Source of the DNA: Roseivirga sp. BDSF3-8
Lineage (GTDB): Bacteria; Bacteroidota; Bacteroidia; Cytophagales; Cyclobacteriaceae
Direction of reading: 5' to 3'
Assembly: GCF_041449215.1 (NCBI RefSeq)
Contig: NZ_JBGNFV010000001.1
Span: 5,039,001-5,103,000 of the forward strand
Length of the DNA: 64,000 bases
Under the pieces are notes generated by a model, which searched no databases, had not been told where the DNA came from, and saw only the letters and a list, made by a program, of their open reading frames with translations. Positions 34,727 through 45,000 of this stretch are shown here, in pieces; positions within the stretch are counted from its first letter, which is position 1; every line of letters begins with the position of its first letter. Made by a program: the position numbers and the translations under genes.

Positions 34727-37700
34727 ATGTATAGAAATCCGAGACTCCTCTGTTTTATCTTTATTTTAAGCTTTCTAAGCTTCCCTGCCAGGCAGGCAAC
34801 CGCTGCCACAGATAAGTACCGTGTCATGTGGCATGACGATCCGGCTACCTCCATGGTGATCGGCTGGAATCAGGCCAGCGGTACCAGTCCGGTAGTATAC
34901 TTCGGTAAAGCTGATGAAGGCCCCAATTATTCCGCTTACCCCTATTCAAAAACCCCGGACCGGTCGGTAGCCTATAAGGGCATGAATAACCACTTTGCCC
35001 GCCTCACCGGCCTGGAACCTAACACAGCTTACTACTTTGTTATTCATGACAGCGAGGGCACCAGTCGCAGGCTATGGTTTAAAACAGCCCCTGGCACGCA
35101 GGAGGAGCGGTTGTCCTTCATTGCAGGAGGAGATAGCCGTAATAACCGCACCCCTCGCATCAATGCCAATAAGCTGGTAGCCAAGCTCAGGCCCCACGCC
35201 GTGTTCTTCGGTGGAGACATGACAGACAGCGGCTTTGACAGCCAGTGGCAGGGATGGTTTGACGACTGGCAGCACACTATCGGTGCAGACGGCCGCATGA
35301 TCCCTGTGATGGCCGCCAGAGGTAACCATGAGGGATCTAACAGTGACCTGGTGAACCTGTTTGATGTGCCGAACAGCAGTGTATACTATGCGCTTACCTT
35401 TGGCAATGGGCTAGTCCGGGCCTATACACTTAATACAGAGATAAGTACCGCAGGTGACCAGTCTACCTGGCTTGCCGGCGACCTGGCCGCTAACCCTGGC
35501 ACGGTCTGGAAAATGGCCCAGTATCATAAGCCTATGAGGCCTCACGTGTCTGGCAAAGCAGAAGGTAACGGTCAATATAGCAACTGGGCTAACCTCTTTC
35601 ATGAGAATAAGGTGAAGCTGGTGATCGAATGTGATGCTCACACCGTGAAGACCACCTGGCCGGTACGCCCGTCTACCGAAGCAGGAAGTGACGAAGGATT
35701 TATTCGTGATGACCAGAACGGGACAGTTTACGCAGGAGAAGGCTGCTGGGGTGCGCCCTTAAGAAATAATGACGATGCAAAAACCTGGACGCGTAACAGC
35801 GGTAGCTTTAATCAGTTCAAATGGATCTTTGTAGACCAAAACCAAATGGAGGTAAGGACGATAAAGGTGGATAATGCGGACCAGGTAGGTCAGGTAAGTG
35901 ACGCCAATATTTTCCTCCCTCCTGCTAATCTGGATATCTGGAGTCCCTCTAACGGGGAGGTAGTGACGATCAGGAATAGCAGCCTTGAGGCTCCTTCTGT
36001 GACATTGACCAGCCCGGCAAATGATGCTACCTTTAGTATTGACAGCCAGGTAACACTTACGGCTGATGCCACCGATGGAGACGGGTATATAACGGAGGTT
36101 GAGTTTTTTGCAGATGGCACCCTGATCGGTACCGACAACACGGCCCCCTATTCGCTACCTTACACGTTTTCTACCAGTGGCACCTATACCTTAAGCGCAC
36201 GGGCTACTGATAATGATGGCCTGAGCAGCCTGAGTCATTCGGCCCGTATTACGGTGGGTGATGTGATCGAGCAGATAAGTGTACGAATCAGTTCGGGAGC
36301 AGATGATGTGGAAGAAGCTGAAAATGGTACTGTTTACACCAACAGCTCGGACCTGGAGCTGGTATTTGACAGCTTTGAATCGGCCGAAAATCAAACAGTA
36401 GGCCTCCGGTTTACCAGTGTGCCTGTTCCTGCCGGGGCTACAGTGCTTAATGCCTATCTGCAGTTTACTACCGACGAGTTTAACAGCCAAAGTTGTGATC
36501 TCACTATACAGGGGGAGGCAACAGACCACTCAGAGCCCTTTACGTCCTTAAACTTCAGCGTATCCTCAAGGGTGAGAACGCAGACAGCCCTGCCCTGGCA
36601 GCCCGCCGGGTGGAGTGTATCCAATGAATCATCCGACGCGCAGCGCAGCCCGGACCTGAGCCCGATTGTGCAGGAGATCGTAAACCGGAGCGGCTGGAGC
36701 GGTGGAAGTGCTATGGCCTTCTTCATTAATGGTACGGGTACACGCATAGCAGAGTCTTACGATGGCTCTGCCTCCTGTGCTCCTCTGCTTGTAGTAGAGT
36801 ATAGTATAGGTAGCACAAGCGAGCCGAATGCCGGCCCCGAGGTGAGCCTGAGTTCGCCTGCAGACGGCAGTCAGGTCTACCTAGGCGAGTCATTTACTCT
36901 ATCTGCCGATGCCAGTGACGCAGATGGCTCTGTCGTAAGAGTGGACTTCTATGCCGGCAATGAAATAATTGGCAGCGCTACATCCGCGCCGTACTCACTT
37001 TCATGGAGCCCTGCCATGACGGGGAACTATGTACTAAGAGCCGTAGCCACTGACAACGAAGGGGCCACAGCAGAGTCTGTTCAGGTTCAGGTGTCCGTAG
37101 CCGGTAAGCCAGTCACCACCGAGTACCTGATCAGTTCACGAATAGGCATGAGTGACGATGATGCAGAAGAAAACGACAAAGGGGATGTCCGCACTAATAA
37201 CAGTGACCTGGAGCTAATGACTGATGGCAGAGGCCGTAGCAACCGGTATGTGGGGCTTAGGTTCCGTGACATGAATATCCCTGCCGGAGCATACATTAAA
37301 AATGCCTACATAACCTTCACTGCCGATGGGGAGACTTTCGGCCCCGCCAGCCTGGTCATACAGGGTGAGGCCAATGGTAACTCAGCTCTTTTTGGCAGAG
37401 ATAAATACAGCATAAGCCAACTACCCCCTACCTCTGCCACAGTAACCTGGCAAACCCAGGACTGGACAGGGGTATGGTCAGAGCAAAAAACGCCTGACCT
37501 CAGCCTCATCGTACAGGAAATCGTGAATCGCCCGGATTACAATTCTCTGGGTAGCATGACCTTTATCCTTTCAGGCAGTGGCGGGCATATGGCCTTTGCA
37601 TACGACGGCTCACCGGAGCATGCGGCAAAACTGACTGTGGAGTACAGCACGGCTAATCTATCACAAACGACCATGATGGATGAACCTTATTTCCCTAATA

Positions 37701-37978
37701 GCATAGCGGAGCTCACACTCAGCAGCACCTCGCTACAGGCATACCCTAATCCGTTTTCCCGGTCGCTTACTATCGAACTGGGTGCCAGCGGAGCGGCAGA
37801 CGAGGGAGTAGTCACCGTAACCGACCTGAGTGGCAGAACCATCATACGCTCGCTCTATTCTGTGATAGACGGGCAGCACCTGGTACTGACAACTGACCAC
37901 TTAAAGGCGGGGCGTTATATAGTGCAGCTCAAAGGAAGGTCTGGTGAGGTAATAAGTGGTACGTTTATAAGGAAGTAA
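34727..37978 (+). CDS. T9SS-exported multidomain metallophosphoesterase
   Basis: 1083 residues. Signal peptide about 1-27. A purple-acid-phosphatase N-terminal Fn3-like domain (about 30-125) precedes a calcineurin-like domain with GGDSRNN, FFGGDMTDSGFD, ARGNHEGSN and CDAHTVK. Then come an Ig-like domain (about 424-513, LTSPANDATFSIDSQVTLTA), a beta domain (about 517-700), a second Ig-like domain (about 708-796) and a second copy of the beta domain (about 800-985, again xxNSDLELxxD and QEIVNR). The end has a type A T9SS sorting domain (LQAYPNPFSRSLTIELG to KAGRYIVQLK). It should be a cell-surface or secreted phosphatase. A terminator follows. Confidence 0.88.
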   Translation: MYRNPRLLCFIFILSFLSFPARQATAATDKYRVMWHDDPATSMVIGWNQASGTSPVVYFGKADEGPNYSAYPYSKTPDRSVAYKGMNNHFARLTGLEPNTAYYFVIHDSEGTSRRLWFKTAPGTQEERLSFIAGGDSRNNRTPRINANKLVAKLRPHAVFFGGDMTDSGFDSQWQGWFDDWQHTIGADGRMIPVMAARGNHEGSNSDLVNLFDVPNSSVYYALTFGNGLVRAYTLNTEISTAGDQSTWLAGDLAANPGTVWKMAQYHKPMRPHVSGKAEGNGQYSNWANLFHENKVKLVIECDAHTVKTTWPVRPSTEAGSDEGFIRDDQNGTVYAGEGCWGAPLRNNDDAKTWTRNSGSFNQFKWIFVDQNQMEVRTIKVDNADQVGQVSDANIFLPPANLDIWSPSNGEVVTIRNSSLEAPSVTLTSPANDATFSIDSQVTLTADATDGDGYITEVEFFADGTLIGTDNTAPYSLPYTFSTSGTYTLSARATDNDGLSSLSHSARITVGDVIEQISVRISSGADDVEEAENGTVYTNSSDLELVFDSFESAENQTVGLRFTSVPVPAGATVLNAYLQFTTDEFNSQSCDLTIQGEATDHSEPFTSLNFSVSSRVRTQTALPWQPAGWSVSNESSDAQRSPDLSPIVQEIVNRSGWSGGSAMAFFINGTGTRIAESYDGSASCAPLLVVEYSIGSTSEPNAGPEVSLSSPADGSQVYLGESFTLSADASDADGSVVRVDFYAGNEIIGSATSAPYSLSWSPAMTGNYVLRAVATDNEGATAESVQVQVSVAGKPVTTEYLISSRIGMSDDDAEENDKGDVRTNNSDLELMTDGRGRSNRYVGLRFRDMNIPAGAYIKNAYITFTADGETFGPASLVIQGEANGNSALFGRDKYSISQLPPTSATVTWQTQDWTGVWSEQKTPDLSLIVQEIVNRPDYNSLGSMTFILSGSGGHMAFAYDGSPEHAAKLTVEYSTANLSQTTMMDEPYFPNSIAELTLSSTSLQAYPNPFSRSLTIELGASGAADEGVVTVTDLSGRTIIRSLYSVIDGQHLVLTTDHLKAGRYIVQLKGRSGEVISGTFIRK

Positions 37979-37993
37979 GTTAGCTTTAGGATG

Positions 37994-38031
37994 AAAAGCC
38001 CGTCTGCCGAATAGCTGCGGGCTTTTTTTTT
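37994..38031 (+). terminator. Terminator of the metallophosphoesterase gene
   Basis: AAAAGCCCG / CGGGCTTTT stem with a long T-run, 16 bp after the stop. Confidence 0.8.
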
Positions 38032-38160
38032 ATGCCCGGCTATGAATGGTGGCTTTATTATCGTGTGGCAGCCTTAGGATGTTGTGTAATACCATTATAG
38101 CAATAATCCTTCAGGAATCCGGAAAGGCTAATGGGCAAGACTACCAACGGGCTAAAGTTC

Positions 38161-38247
38161 GTTACAACTTTCTTGTTACATTATTTTTGTAACAGAAAAA
38201 ATGTAACAGTTTTGTGACAAAATTTTTCCATCAGAGAATTTGTCACA
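38161..38247. promoter_or_regulatory. Cluster of TGTnACA half-sites (operator array) before the XRE-like gene
   Basis: Six related half-sites in 87 bp: GTTACA (38161), TGTTACA (38174-38180), TGTAACA (38188-38194), TGTAACA (38202-38208), TGTGACA (38213-38219) and TGTCACA (38241-38247). The pair 38174-38194 is a perfect inverted repeat with a 7-bp spacer. The last two form an inverted pair, TTTTGTGACAAAA facing TTTGTCACA. The array starts about 130 bp before the HTH gene, which would be the natural repressor. Confidence 0.65.
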
Positions 38248-38292
38248 GGATTATATCAGTCTAATAGTTTACAACGTATTGCCCCGGTTAAA

Positions 38293-38805
38293 ATGAAATG
38301 GCTTCAAACACTACGTAAATGGTTGTTCTGCACACAGGATGACATGGCCGCTTACCTTCAGGTACAGCGCCCCCACCTGGCTATGGCCGAAAAAGGCAGG
38401 CGACAGATCCCAACCAGTGCGCACATACAGGCCCTTACACTGTATACTGAAACAGACCAGCTTAGGGAGGGTATTGAACAGACCGATACCTACCAGACTA
38501 TTGTGGCAGCAGAAGAAGCCATAAGGGCCAAAGAGGAACAAGCATACAGAGTTCAAACCCAAGCCACTATAGCTATGCTACGGCAAAAGCTAGAAGCCAT
38601 GGAAGCCACCGGCCACAGAGCTACCGCTACCCTGGCTATATTACCACACCTGCGGCAAAAGGTTATGGATATGGACATGAAGGAAACACTGGCTTTGCTG
38701 GATATTAGTGAAGTAAATGCAAGAAAGAGCCTGAAAGCTAATAGCCTGGCTGAGCAATACAAACTGCGCCTGCGCATAGCCGGACTGGAAGCCTCCCTGC
38801 AGTAG
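38293..38805 (+). CDS. XRE-like HTH protein with coiled-coil C-terminus
   Basis: 170 residues. The N-terminal part (about 10-50) reads FCTQDDMAAYLQVQRPHLAM and AEKGRRQIPTSAHIQALTLY, which fits an XRE/Cro-type helix-turn-helix (TQ-x-x-x-A-x-x-L-x-V-x-R-x-x-L-x-M-x-E-x-G-R). The rest is helical with heptad-like Gln/Glu/Ala stretches (about 60-120), probably for oligomerisation. No signal peptide. An array of inverted TGTnACA sites lies just upstream, so autoregulation is likely. Targets beyond itself are unknown. Confidence 0.7.
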   Translation: MKWLQTLRKWLFCTQDDMAAYLQVQRPHLAMAEKGRRQIPTSAHIQALTLYTETDQLREGIEQTDTYQTIVAAEEAIRAKEEQAYRVQTQATIAMLRQKLEAMEATGHRATATLAILPHLRQKVMDMDMKETLALLDISEVNARKSLKANSLAEQYKLRLRIAGLEASLQ

Positions 38806-38918
38806 CCTGGTACTACTCATGGAGTGTAGGATAATCTTCAGTTACAGCATACTCTATTTTTCAGAGGATACCTTCATACATAAAGTTCCCTCCTGTTTCT
38901 GTGTAATGGATTTTAGCC

Positions 38919-38926
38919 TATGTTTG
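38919..38926 (+). promoter_or_regulatory. -7 promoter box of the kelch lipoprotein gene
   Basis: TATGTTTG fits the Bacteroidota -7 consensus TAnnTTTG exactly. It overlaps the first in-frame ATG (38920), so transcription would begin after that codon. This supports the ATG at 38944, which begins the signal peptide. Confidence 0.45.
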
Positions 38927-38943
38927 ATGATATTTTGATGTAT

Positions 38944-39996
38944 ATGAAAGCATTACCCTTCCTGCTTGTGCTGTTTCTGTTAATAGCCTGTGCGGAGAAT
39001 ACCGAAGAGCAAGAGGTAAAAACACCCCCCTCTCCCCTACCCGTGGCAACGACTAATGGGGCTGTTACTGCTTTTGAATCGGAGGGCATGCAGCAGGTGT
39101 ACGTATTCGGAGGCTTAGGGAAGGAAAAAGACTATAAAGGAATTACCCGCCGGTCTTTCAGATATGACTTAGAGGATGGGCGCTGGGCCGAACTGCCTCC
39201 GCTGCCTGATACCCTGGGGAAAATAGCAGCCGCAGCCTCACAGATCGGGGACAAACTCTACATAGCCGGGGGCTATCATGTATTTGCAGACGGACATGAG
39301 CGATCGAGCAATTAGGTGCATATTTATGAACCTGGGGCGGAAACCTACCTGCCGGACGCAAACCCCATGCCGGTAGCTATCGATGATCATGTGCAGGCTG
39401 TGTATCGTGACAGCCTTTTATATCTGGTCAGCGGCTGGCACGACACGGCAAATGTGAACACTGTGCAGATATATGACCCTGCGAATGATACGTGGCAGCA
39501 GGGCAGCGCTTTGCCTGAAAGCCCGGGAAGCTACGTGTTCGGGGCATCGGGGATCATAGTAGGTGATACGCTCTACATGGCGGGAGGCGCCGGTAACCGG
39601 ACAGATGGCGATTTTCCTGTACAGCCTTACTTCACCAAAGGCTATATTCACCCGGAGGACCCGACCCTGATTGACTGGACACAGGATATAGACCCCAAAG
39701 CCGGTATTTATAGGAGTGCAGCTTTTGAAAGGGATGGAAAGGTTGTATGGCTTGGAGGGTCTGTTGATTCATATAATTATGACGGCATCAGCTACCGGGG
39801 CAAGCCGGTAAATCCGCGTGCCGAAGCGCTTGTATATAATCCTGTGGATGGAAGTCTGAGTGTAAGCACCGGTTTCCTTTTGAAAGTGATGGACTTACGC
39901 GGCACAGCTACTTTTTCTACCGGCGAAATATACATTGCCGGCGGCATGCTGGCCGATCAGGTAGTGACAGACAGTTTACAAATACTAACTTATTAA
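38944..39996 (+). pseudogene. Kelch-repeat lipoprotein interrupted by an in-frame TAG
   Basis: The signal peptide MKALPFLLVLFLLIAC ends in a lipobox. Kelch-type blades follow: VYVFGGLGKEKDYKGI, KIAAAASQIGDKLYIAGGYH, VYRDSLLYLVSGWHD, GDTLYMAGGAGNRTDG and AAFERDGKVVWLGGSVDSYN. A TAG at 39313-39315 sits inside the blade between SSN and VHIYEPGAET, with the same frame continuing on both sides, so one nonsense mutation (Lys AAG to TAG is the simplest origin) splits the gene. The 3' part could restart at the GTG directly after the TAG but would lack a signal. It would otherwise be a surface protein of about 350 residues. Confidence 0.85.
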
Positions 39997-40074
39997 AACA
40001 GGCCATACACTTCAGAGTTTCTTTATGATAACCGTATTTTGTACTGATTTATTCTTAATTTGGCGGCCCCAAAA

Positions 40075-41091
40075 ATGAACAGCATGAACAAGGCCAAAAT
40101 AACAGGCATAGGTCATTATGTGCCCGAAAAAGTAGTGACTAATGCCGACCTGGAAAAGGTCATGGATACCAGCAATGAGTGGATCGTGGAGCGGACTGGT
40201 ATACACGAGAGGCGTTTTTTTAATCCGGAAACAGACACAGTAGCCAATATGTCGGCCAAAGCCTGTCGTATGGCGTTGGATCGTGCGGGCCTGCAAACAT
40301 CTGATGTCGACTTTATCGTATTTGCCACCATTACCCCTGATTACTTCTTCCCCGGCTCGGGTGTGCTTCTCCAGCGTGAGCTGGGCCTGGAAGGCATAGG
40401 TGCGCTGGACCTCCGTAATGCCTGTTCAGGGTTTATCTACGGCCTTTCGGTAGCTGACCAGTTCATTAAGACGGGTATGTATAAGACCATTCTGGTGGTA
40501 GGTGCCGAGATTCAGTCTTCCGCAATGGAAATGAATACCCGTGGCCGTGGCGTGTCGGTTATTTTTGGTGATGGAGCCGGTGCGGTAGTGCTCCAGGCAG
40601 CAGAGGGCAATAGTACACCAGGTGTACTTTCCACCCACCTTCATGCAGACGGACGTTTTGCGGAAGAGCTTTACATAAAGGACCCCGGCAGTAGCCGCAG
40701 ACCTGAGGAGCGCCTGTCACAGGAGACGATCGAAAGCGCTTCTATCAGAGCGCATATGAATGGAAATACGGTGTTTAAACATGCCATTCAGCGTTTTCAG
40801 GAAGTAATCCACGAGGCACTGGATCACAATGGCCTTACTAAAGATGAGATAGACCTTCTTATCCCCCACCAGGCTAACCTGAGAATTAGCCGCTACCTGC
40901 AGCAGCAACTAGAAATGCCTGACGACAAGGTATATAACAATATCATGCGTTATGGTAATACCACAGCAGCTTCTATTCCTATCGCCATGAGTGAGGCCTG
41001 GGCTGAAGGCAGGATCAGGGAAGGTACGCTGCTGTGTGTGGCAGCATTCGGAAGTGGATTCACCTGGGCATCTTCATTGATAAGGTTTTAA
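40075..41091 (+). CDS. fabH: 3-oxoacyl-ACP synthase III
   Basis: Condenses acetyl-CoA or branched acyl-CoA with malonyl-ACP to start fatty-acid synthesis in the cytosol. 338 residues. The catalytic triad is visible: Cys in NACSGFIYG (residue 117), His in LIPHQANLRI and Asn in YGNTTAASIP. The N-terminal ITGIGHYVPEKVVTN and EWIVERTGIHERR blocks are typical. The ATG at 40075 was chosen over an upstream in-frame TTG. An ATG at 40084 is also possible. It is not in a fab operon here. It may be a second KAS III paralogue, but the rest of the genome is not visible. Confidence 0.94.
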   Translation: MNSMNKAKITGIGHYVPEKVVTNADLEKVMDTSNEWIVERTGIHERRFFNPETDTVANMSAKACRMALDRAGLQTSDVDFIVFATITPDYFFPGSGVLLQRELGLEGIGALDLRNACSGFIYGLSVADQFIKTGMYKTILVVGAEIQSSAMEMNTRGRGVSVIFGDGAGAVVLQAAEGNSTPGVLSTHLHADGRFAEELYIKDPGSSRRPEERLSQETIESASIRAHMNGNTVFKHAIQRFQEVIHEALDHNGLTKDEIDLLIPHQANLRISRYLQQQLEMPDDKVYNNIMRYGNTTAASIPIAMSEAWAEGRIREGTLLCVAAFGSGFTWASSLIRF

Positions 41092-41102
41092 ACATATTTA
41101 TT

Positions 41103-41142
41103 CCCTAAGACTTAACATATTCAGTGAAATATTAACTTAGGG
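41103..41142 (+). other. Long stem-loop after fabH
   Basis: CCCTAAG-ac-TTAACATATT-cagtg-AAATATTAA-CTTAGGG folds into a nested hairpin 12 bp after the fabH stop and 27 bp before the next gene. There is no T-tract, so it could be a weak terminator, an mRNA-processing site or an operator for the downstream pair. Confidence 0.45.
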
Positions 41143-41168
41143 TCAATACCCCTATAATTTGGTATACA

Positions 41169-41396
41169 ATGAAGACTGAAACATATAACCCCAGCCGATT
41201 AGAGGTAGAAGTAGCCGAAGCACTGGCAGAACTGGCCCCTCAGCTACAGGAAAAGTTAAGTGTATTCAAGATCACAAACGTGCAAAAAGATGTTAGCATT
41301 GATAACCCTACCGTAACCTTCCAATTAAAAGATCAGGACGGTGACAAGCATGAGCTGGTACTGCGCGTTTACCAAAAGCCAGACCCTGTTATTTAA
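41169..41396 (+). CDS. Small conserved-looking hypothetical protein, 75 residues
   Basis: A soluble acidic protein beginning MKTETYNPSRLEVEVAEALA. The C-terminal half alternates hydrophobic strands (TVTFQLKDQDGDKHELVLRV). No family is recognised. Its TAA overlaps the ATG of the next gene (TAATG), so the two are translationally coupled and probably work together. Confidence 0.65.
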   Translation: MKTETYNPSRLEVEVAEALAELAPQLQEKLSVFKITNVQKDVSIDNPTVTFQLKDQDGDKHELVLRVYQKPDPVI

Positions 41397-42016
41397 TGCC
41401 GGAACATTCCGGACATAAGCCCGGACCAACGTTGGATAAGTATGAACTGGATATCCTTATGGATAAGCAGTTTTTACTTACCAAACACCGTGTCACCGAC
41501 AAGGCTCAACAGTTACTATCTCACACCCGCGATAGCTTAATACAGGAATTGGAACCCCATGCCGGTTCATTGCCGGAGGGGATTTCATGGCAAAACAGCA
41601 AAATATCCAGAGGCGAAAATTACGGTGGGCTTCCTTACCTGGTGCTTGATTGCCCCAAGGCCTTTACGGCCAGGGATGTTTTCACTTTCCGTACCATGAT
41701 CTGGTGGGGAAATGAAATCAGCGCCACCTTACATTTACAAGGCAGCTACCTCAGGCCTTATCGCTCAAAGGTCCTGGAAGCTATTGCCAGGGGGTATTTA
41801 GATTCTTACTACATCAGTGTGGGAGACTCTCCGTGGGAATATCATTTTCAGCCGGATAATTACCTGCCGGCAACCCGGTTAGGGGAGGCTGAAAAGCACC
41901 GATTACACACCAGTGCCTTTATAAAAATAGCCACCAAATGGTCTCTGGATAAATGGCTGGAAACACCGGTAAGAGCATCGGAGGCCTGGAAGGAAATGGC
42001 AGGATATATTTTCTAG
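41396..42016 (+). CDS. Hypothetical protein, 206 residues, coupled to the 75-residue protein
   Basis: A soluble protein with no signal peptide. It contains GGLPYLVLDCPKAFTARDVF and MIWWGNEISATLHLQGSY, which suggests a mixed alpha/beta fold. I do not recognise it. The start overlaps the preceding stop by one base. The stop overlaps the 3' end of the convergent sensor gene by 4 bp. Confidence 0.7.
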   Translation: MPEHSGHKPGPTLDKYELDILMDKQFLLTKHRVTDKAQQLLSHTRDSLIQELEPHAGSLPEGISWQNSKISRGENYGGLPYLVLDCPKAFTARDVFTFRTMIWWGNEISATLHLQGSYLRPYRSKVLEAIARGYLDSYYISVGDSPWEYHFQPDNYLPATRLGEAEKHRLHTSAFIKIATKWSLDKWLETPVRASEAWKEMAGYIF

Positions 42017-45000
42017 GTAGCCTTACTAATATCCCTGTTCAGTTTAAGGCCAAATACGAGGATGTCGTCTACCTGCTCCTCATCCCCCATCCATTCCAGC
42101 AAGGTAGCCTCAAGGCGGTCACGCTGCTCCTCTCCGCTCATCATATGCAGACCTCCCAGCGTTTCGCGAAAGCGTCCTACCATAAACTTTTTACCCCCTT
42201 CACGAAATTGATCCGTATACCCATCAGAGAACATGTAAGCCCAGCTTACCCCCTCCGGAGAAATGGTATGGGTAGTAAACTCTGGTAAGTTAGGGTCCAG
42301 CACAGAGCCTATAGAGGGTCTGTCACCTTTATGTACCTCAAGGTCATTATTACGGATAAGCAATAAGGGCCGCTTCGCCCCCGCAAACCTGAGCCGGTCC
42401 TGAGTGATTTCCAGCATAGCAATATCCATACCGTCCTCCGACCCTCCTTTGCGGCTATGCAGTATCGTCCTGAGCCGGCGGTCCAGCTCAGTAAGTAGCT
42501 CGCCGGGGCTTTTTGAGGACTCTTTGACTGCTAACTCAGACAGGAGGGTGTAGGCAAGCGTTGCCATGAGCGCTCCCGGCACCCCATGACCAGTGCAATC
42601 CACTGCCGCTACAAGCAGGCCTTCACCATACGGAGCGTACCAGTAAAAGTCACCGCTTACTTTTTCCTTTGGTCTGAATAATATAAAATGATCGGCCACC
42701 AATACATCGGGCAGTTCCCGGTCAGGCATAACAGCTTTTTGTAGCCTGGCAGCATAACTTATGCTCTGCTGCATGGTATCATAGTAGGTCTTAAGCTCGG
42801 TAGACTGGCGACTAATTTCACTATGTTGCTTTTGTAAGGTCTGCGTACGCTCCATCACCGTCTTTTCCAATTTCAGGTTACGGACCTTATATGAGCGGGT
42901 CTGCAGCATCACTCCTGCAGCCAGCAGGGTAAGTAGTATGGCACCGATCAACCAGTAAAACCAGCGTTTCTGAAAGAAGTGAGCATTATGAATCAGCGCC
43001 AGCGAGGTAGCTGCCTCGCTTTCAAAACCGTCCTGGTTAATCACCTTTACCTTAAACTCATAGGCCCCCGGGCTTAAATTCGTGTAGTAGGCTGTGCGGC
43101 GGTTACCGGCATTTACCCACTCATTATCAAAGCCCTCGAGCTTATACATGAAGGTGAGTTGACGGGGTGCATATAAGCCGAGTCCTGTATACTGTATTTC
43201 AAACCGCTGTACACCCGGCATGGTAGATACAGTGTCGCCGCTGTATTCCTGCCCGTCTGCCAATACCTTCTCAATGATCACCGGGGGTACATATTGCCTG
43301 AAGTCCAGGTTTTCAGGGTCTATCATTGTCACTCCTTCAGGGGTAGGCACCCACAGGCGGCCCTGCGGATCCACACAGCCGTGCCCGGCCCCGGTGGTTT
43401 CATAGGCAGCGAGGCCTTCTGCCCGGCCGAACAGCCTGAAGTTTTCAATGTTCTTTTTACGTCCCGAGGCAATCTCCAGCAGCTCTTTTCGATTGGTACG
43501 GAGTACCCCCCGGTCTGTCATAATCCACAGGTTCCCCTGCTTATCGGGAAGTATGTCAAATATGGACCCGCTCCCTATATCCCTGGCTATGTCAAAGGAG
43601 TAAATATCCCACCCATTCATCAGGGCCAGGCCTGAATTGGTACCAATCCACCAGAGACCTTCTTCATCCTCATAAGCCTCAAATACCACCTTACTGGGTA
43701 AGGCCTCATCTATGGTGATGAGGCTATCACCAGAAACCACCTGCAGGCCTCTTCCATTAGTTCCGGCCATTATTCTGCCATCTTTGCCTGCATTCACAAA
43801 CAGCACAAACGGATTAATAAAGGAATCACTTGCCGGAAGCACAAGGCCCTTGCCATTCCACCTGCCCCATCCATCGCTGGTTCCTAACCAGATGTGGCCG
43901 GCACTGTCCACCGCCATATCCCGCAGCCGGTTAGTAGGTAGCCCGGTTGTATTATCGAAATGCTGAAGTACGTTACCATTTTCGAAATGAACCAGCCCCC
44001 CATTGGTCACCAGGAGTAAACGGCCGGCATGGTCGCGGCCAATGCTACGTATGCGGTTCACGGCAGGCCCTCCCGGCAATGTATGGGTAACCGGGCTGTT
44101 GGTTTCCGGTGAAATCTCCACCAGTCCCTCATTAGTGCCTACCCATACCCTGTCGGCTTCGGCATAGGTGGTATTTACAGTAGCTGCCGGCAAGCCTTCA
44201 TCGGCCGTATAATTAATGAATTTACCATCTTTCAGGCGTGTGATCCCCTGCCTGTAAGTACCTATCCAAAAGTTACCTTCCCTATCCTGCAGCAGCTTTT
44301 GAGACGTATGTGAAAGAAAGGGTTCGCCTGTAGGTGAGGGTTCCGGCAAGCCATCAGGCCCTAATCTTACCACACCCCGATCTGTAGCTACCCATATTTG
44401 CCCTTCATTATCCTCCATCAGGTCATTGACATAGCTATGAGGCAGGCCTGAATTAACATCACATACGGATATTGAGTCACCCGCCACTTCCAGCAGGCCC
44501 CTGTCGGTACCTACATACAGGGTACCATTTCGGGCATTAAGAAGAGCTCTTACGGACCTGCTGGGCAGGTTATTGGAGCCTGTCCAGGGCTGCCACCCTT
44601 TTTCGGACCGCTCAAACAGGCCTACGTTAGCACACCCGGCCAGTAATACGCCCTGGTTAGTTTGTCCAAGGGCATAGACATTTGCACCTACCAGGTCCGG
44701 CGGCATCCGGTCGTTGTCTGGAGATATAAAGCGGTCTTTGTGCCAGACCAACAATCCGTTACGTGTGCCAAGCCATAGTTCACCACCCTCGGTAAAGAAA
44801 ATAGAGGTGATCGTTTGTCGCTCAGTACCCGGCACTACCTTAAATCTTTCGCCGCTTTGACGCAAAAGCCCGCCTCCATTCGTGCCTGCCAGCAGATTTC
44901 CATCCTGATCCAGGTTCAGGCACAGCACGCCACTCGCAGTCATACCCTCCGTGGTGCCCTGATTAAAGACGGTGAATCTGATGCCATCAAAACGAACGAT

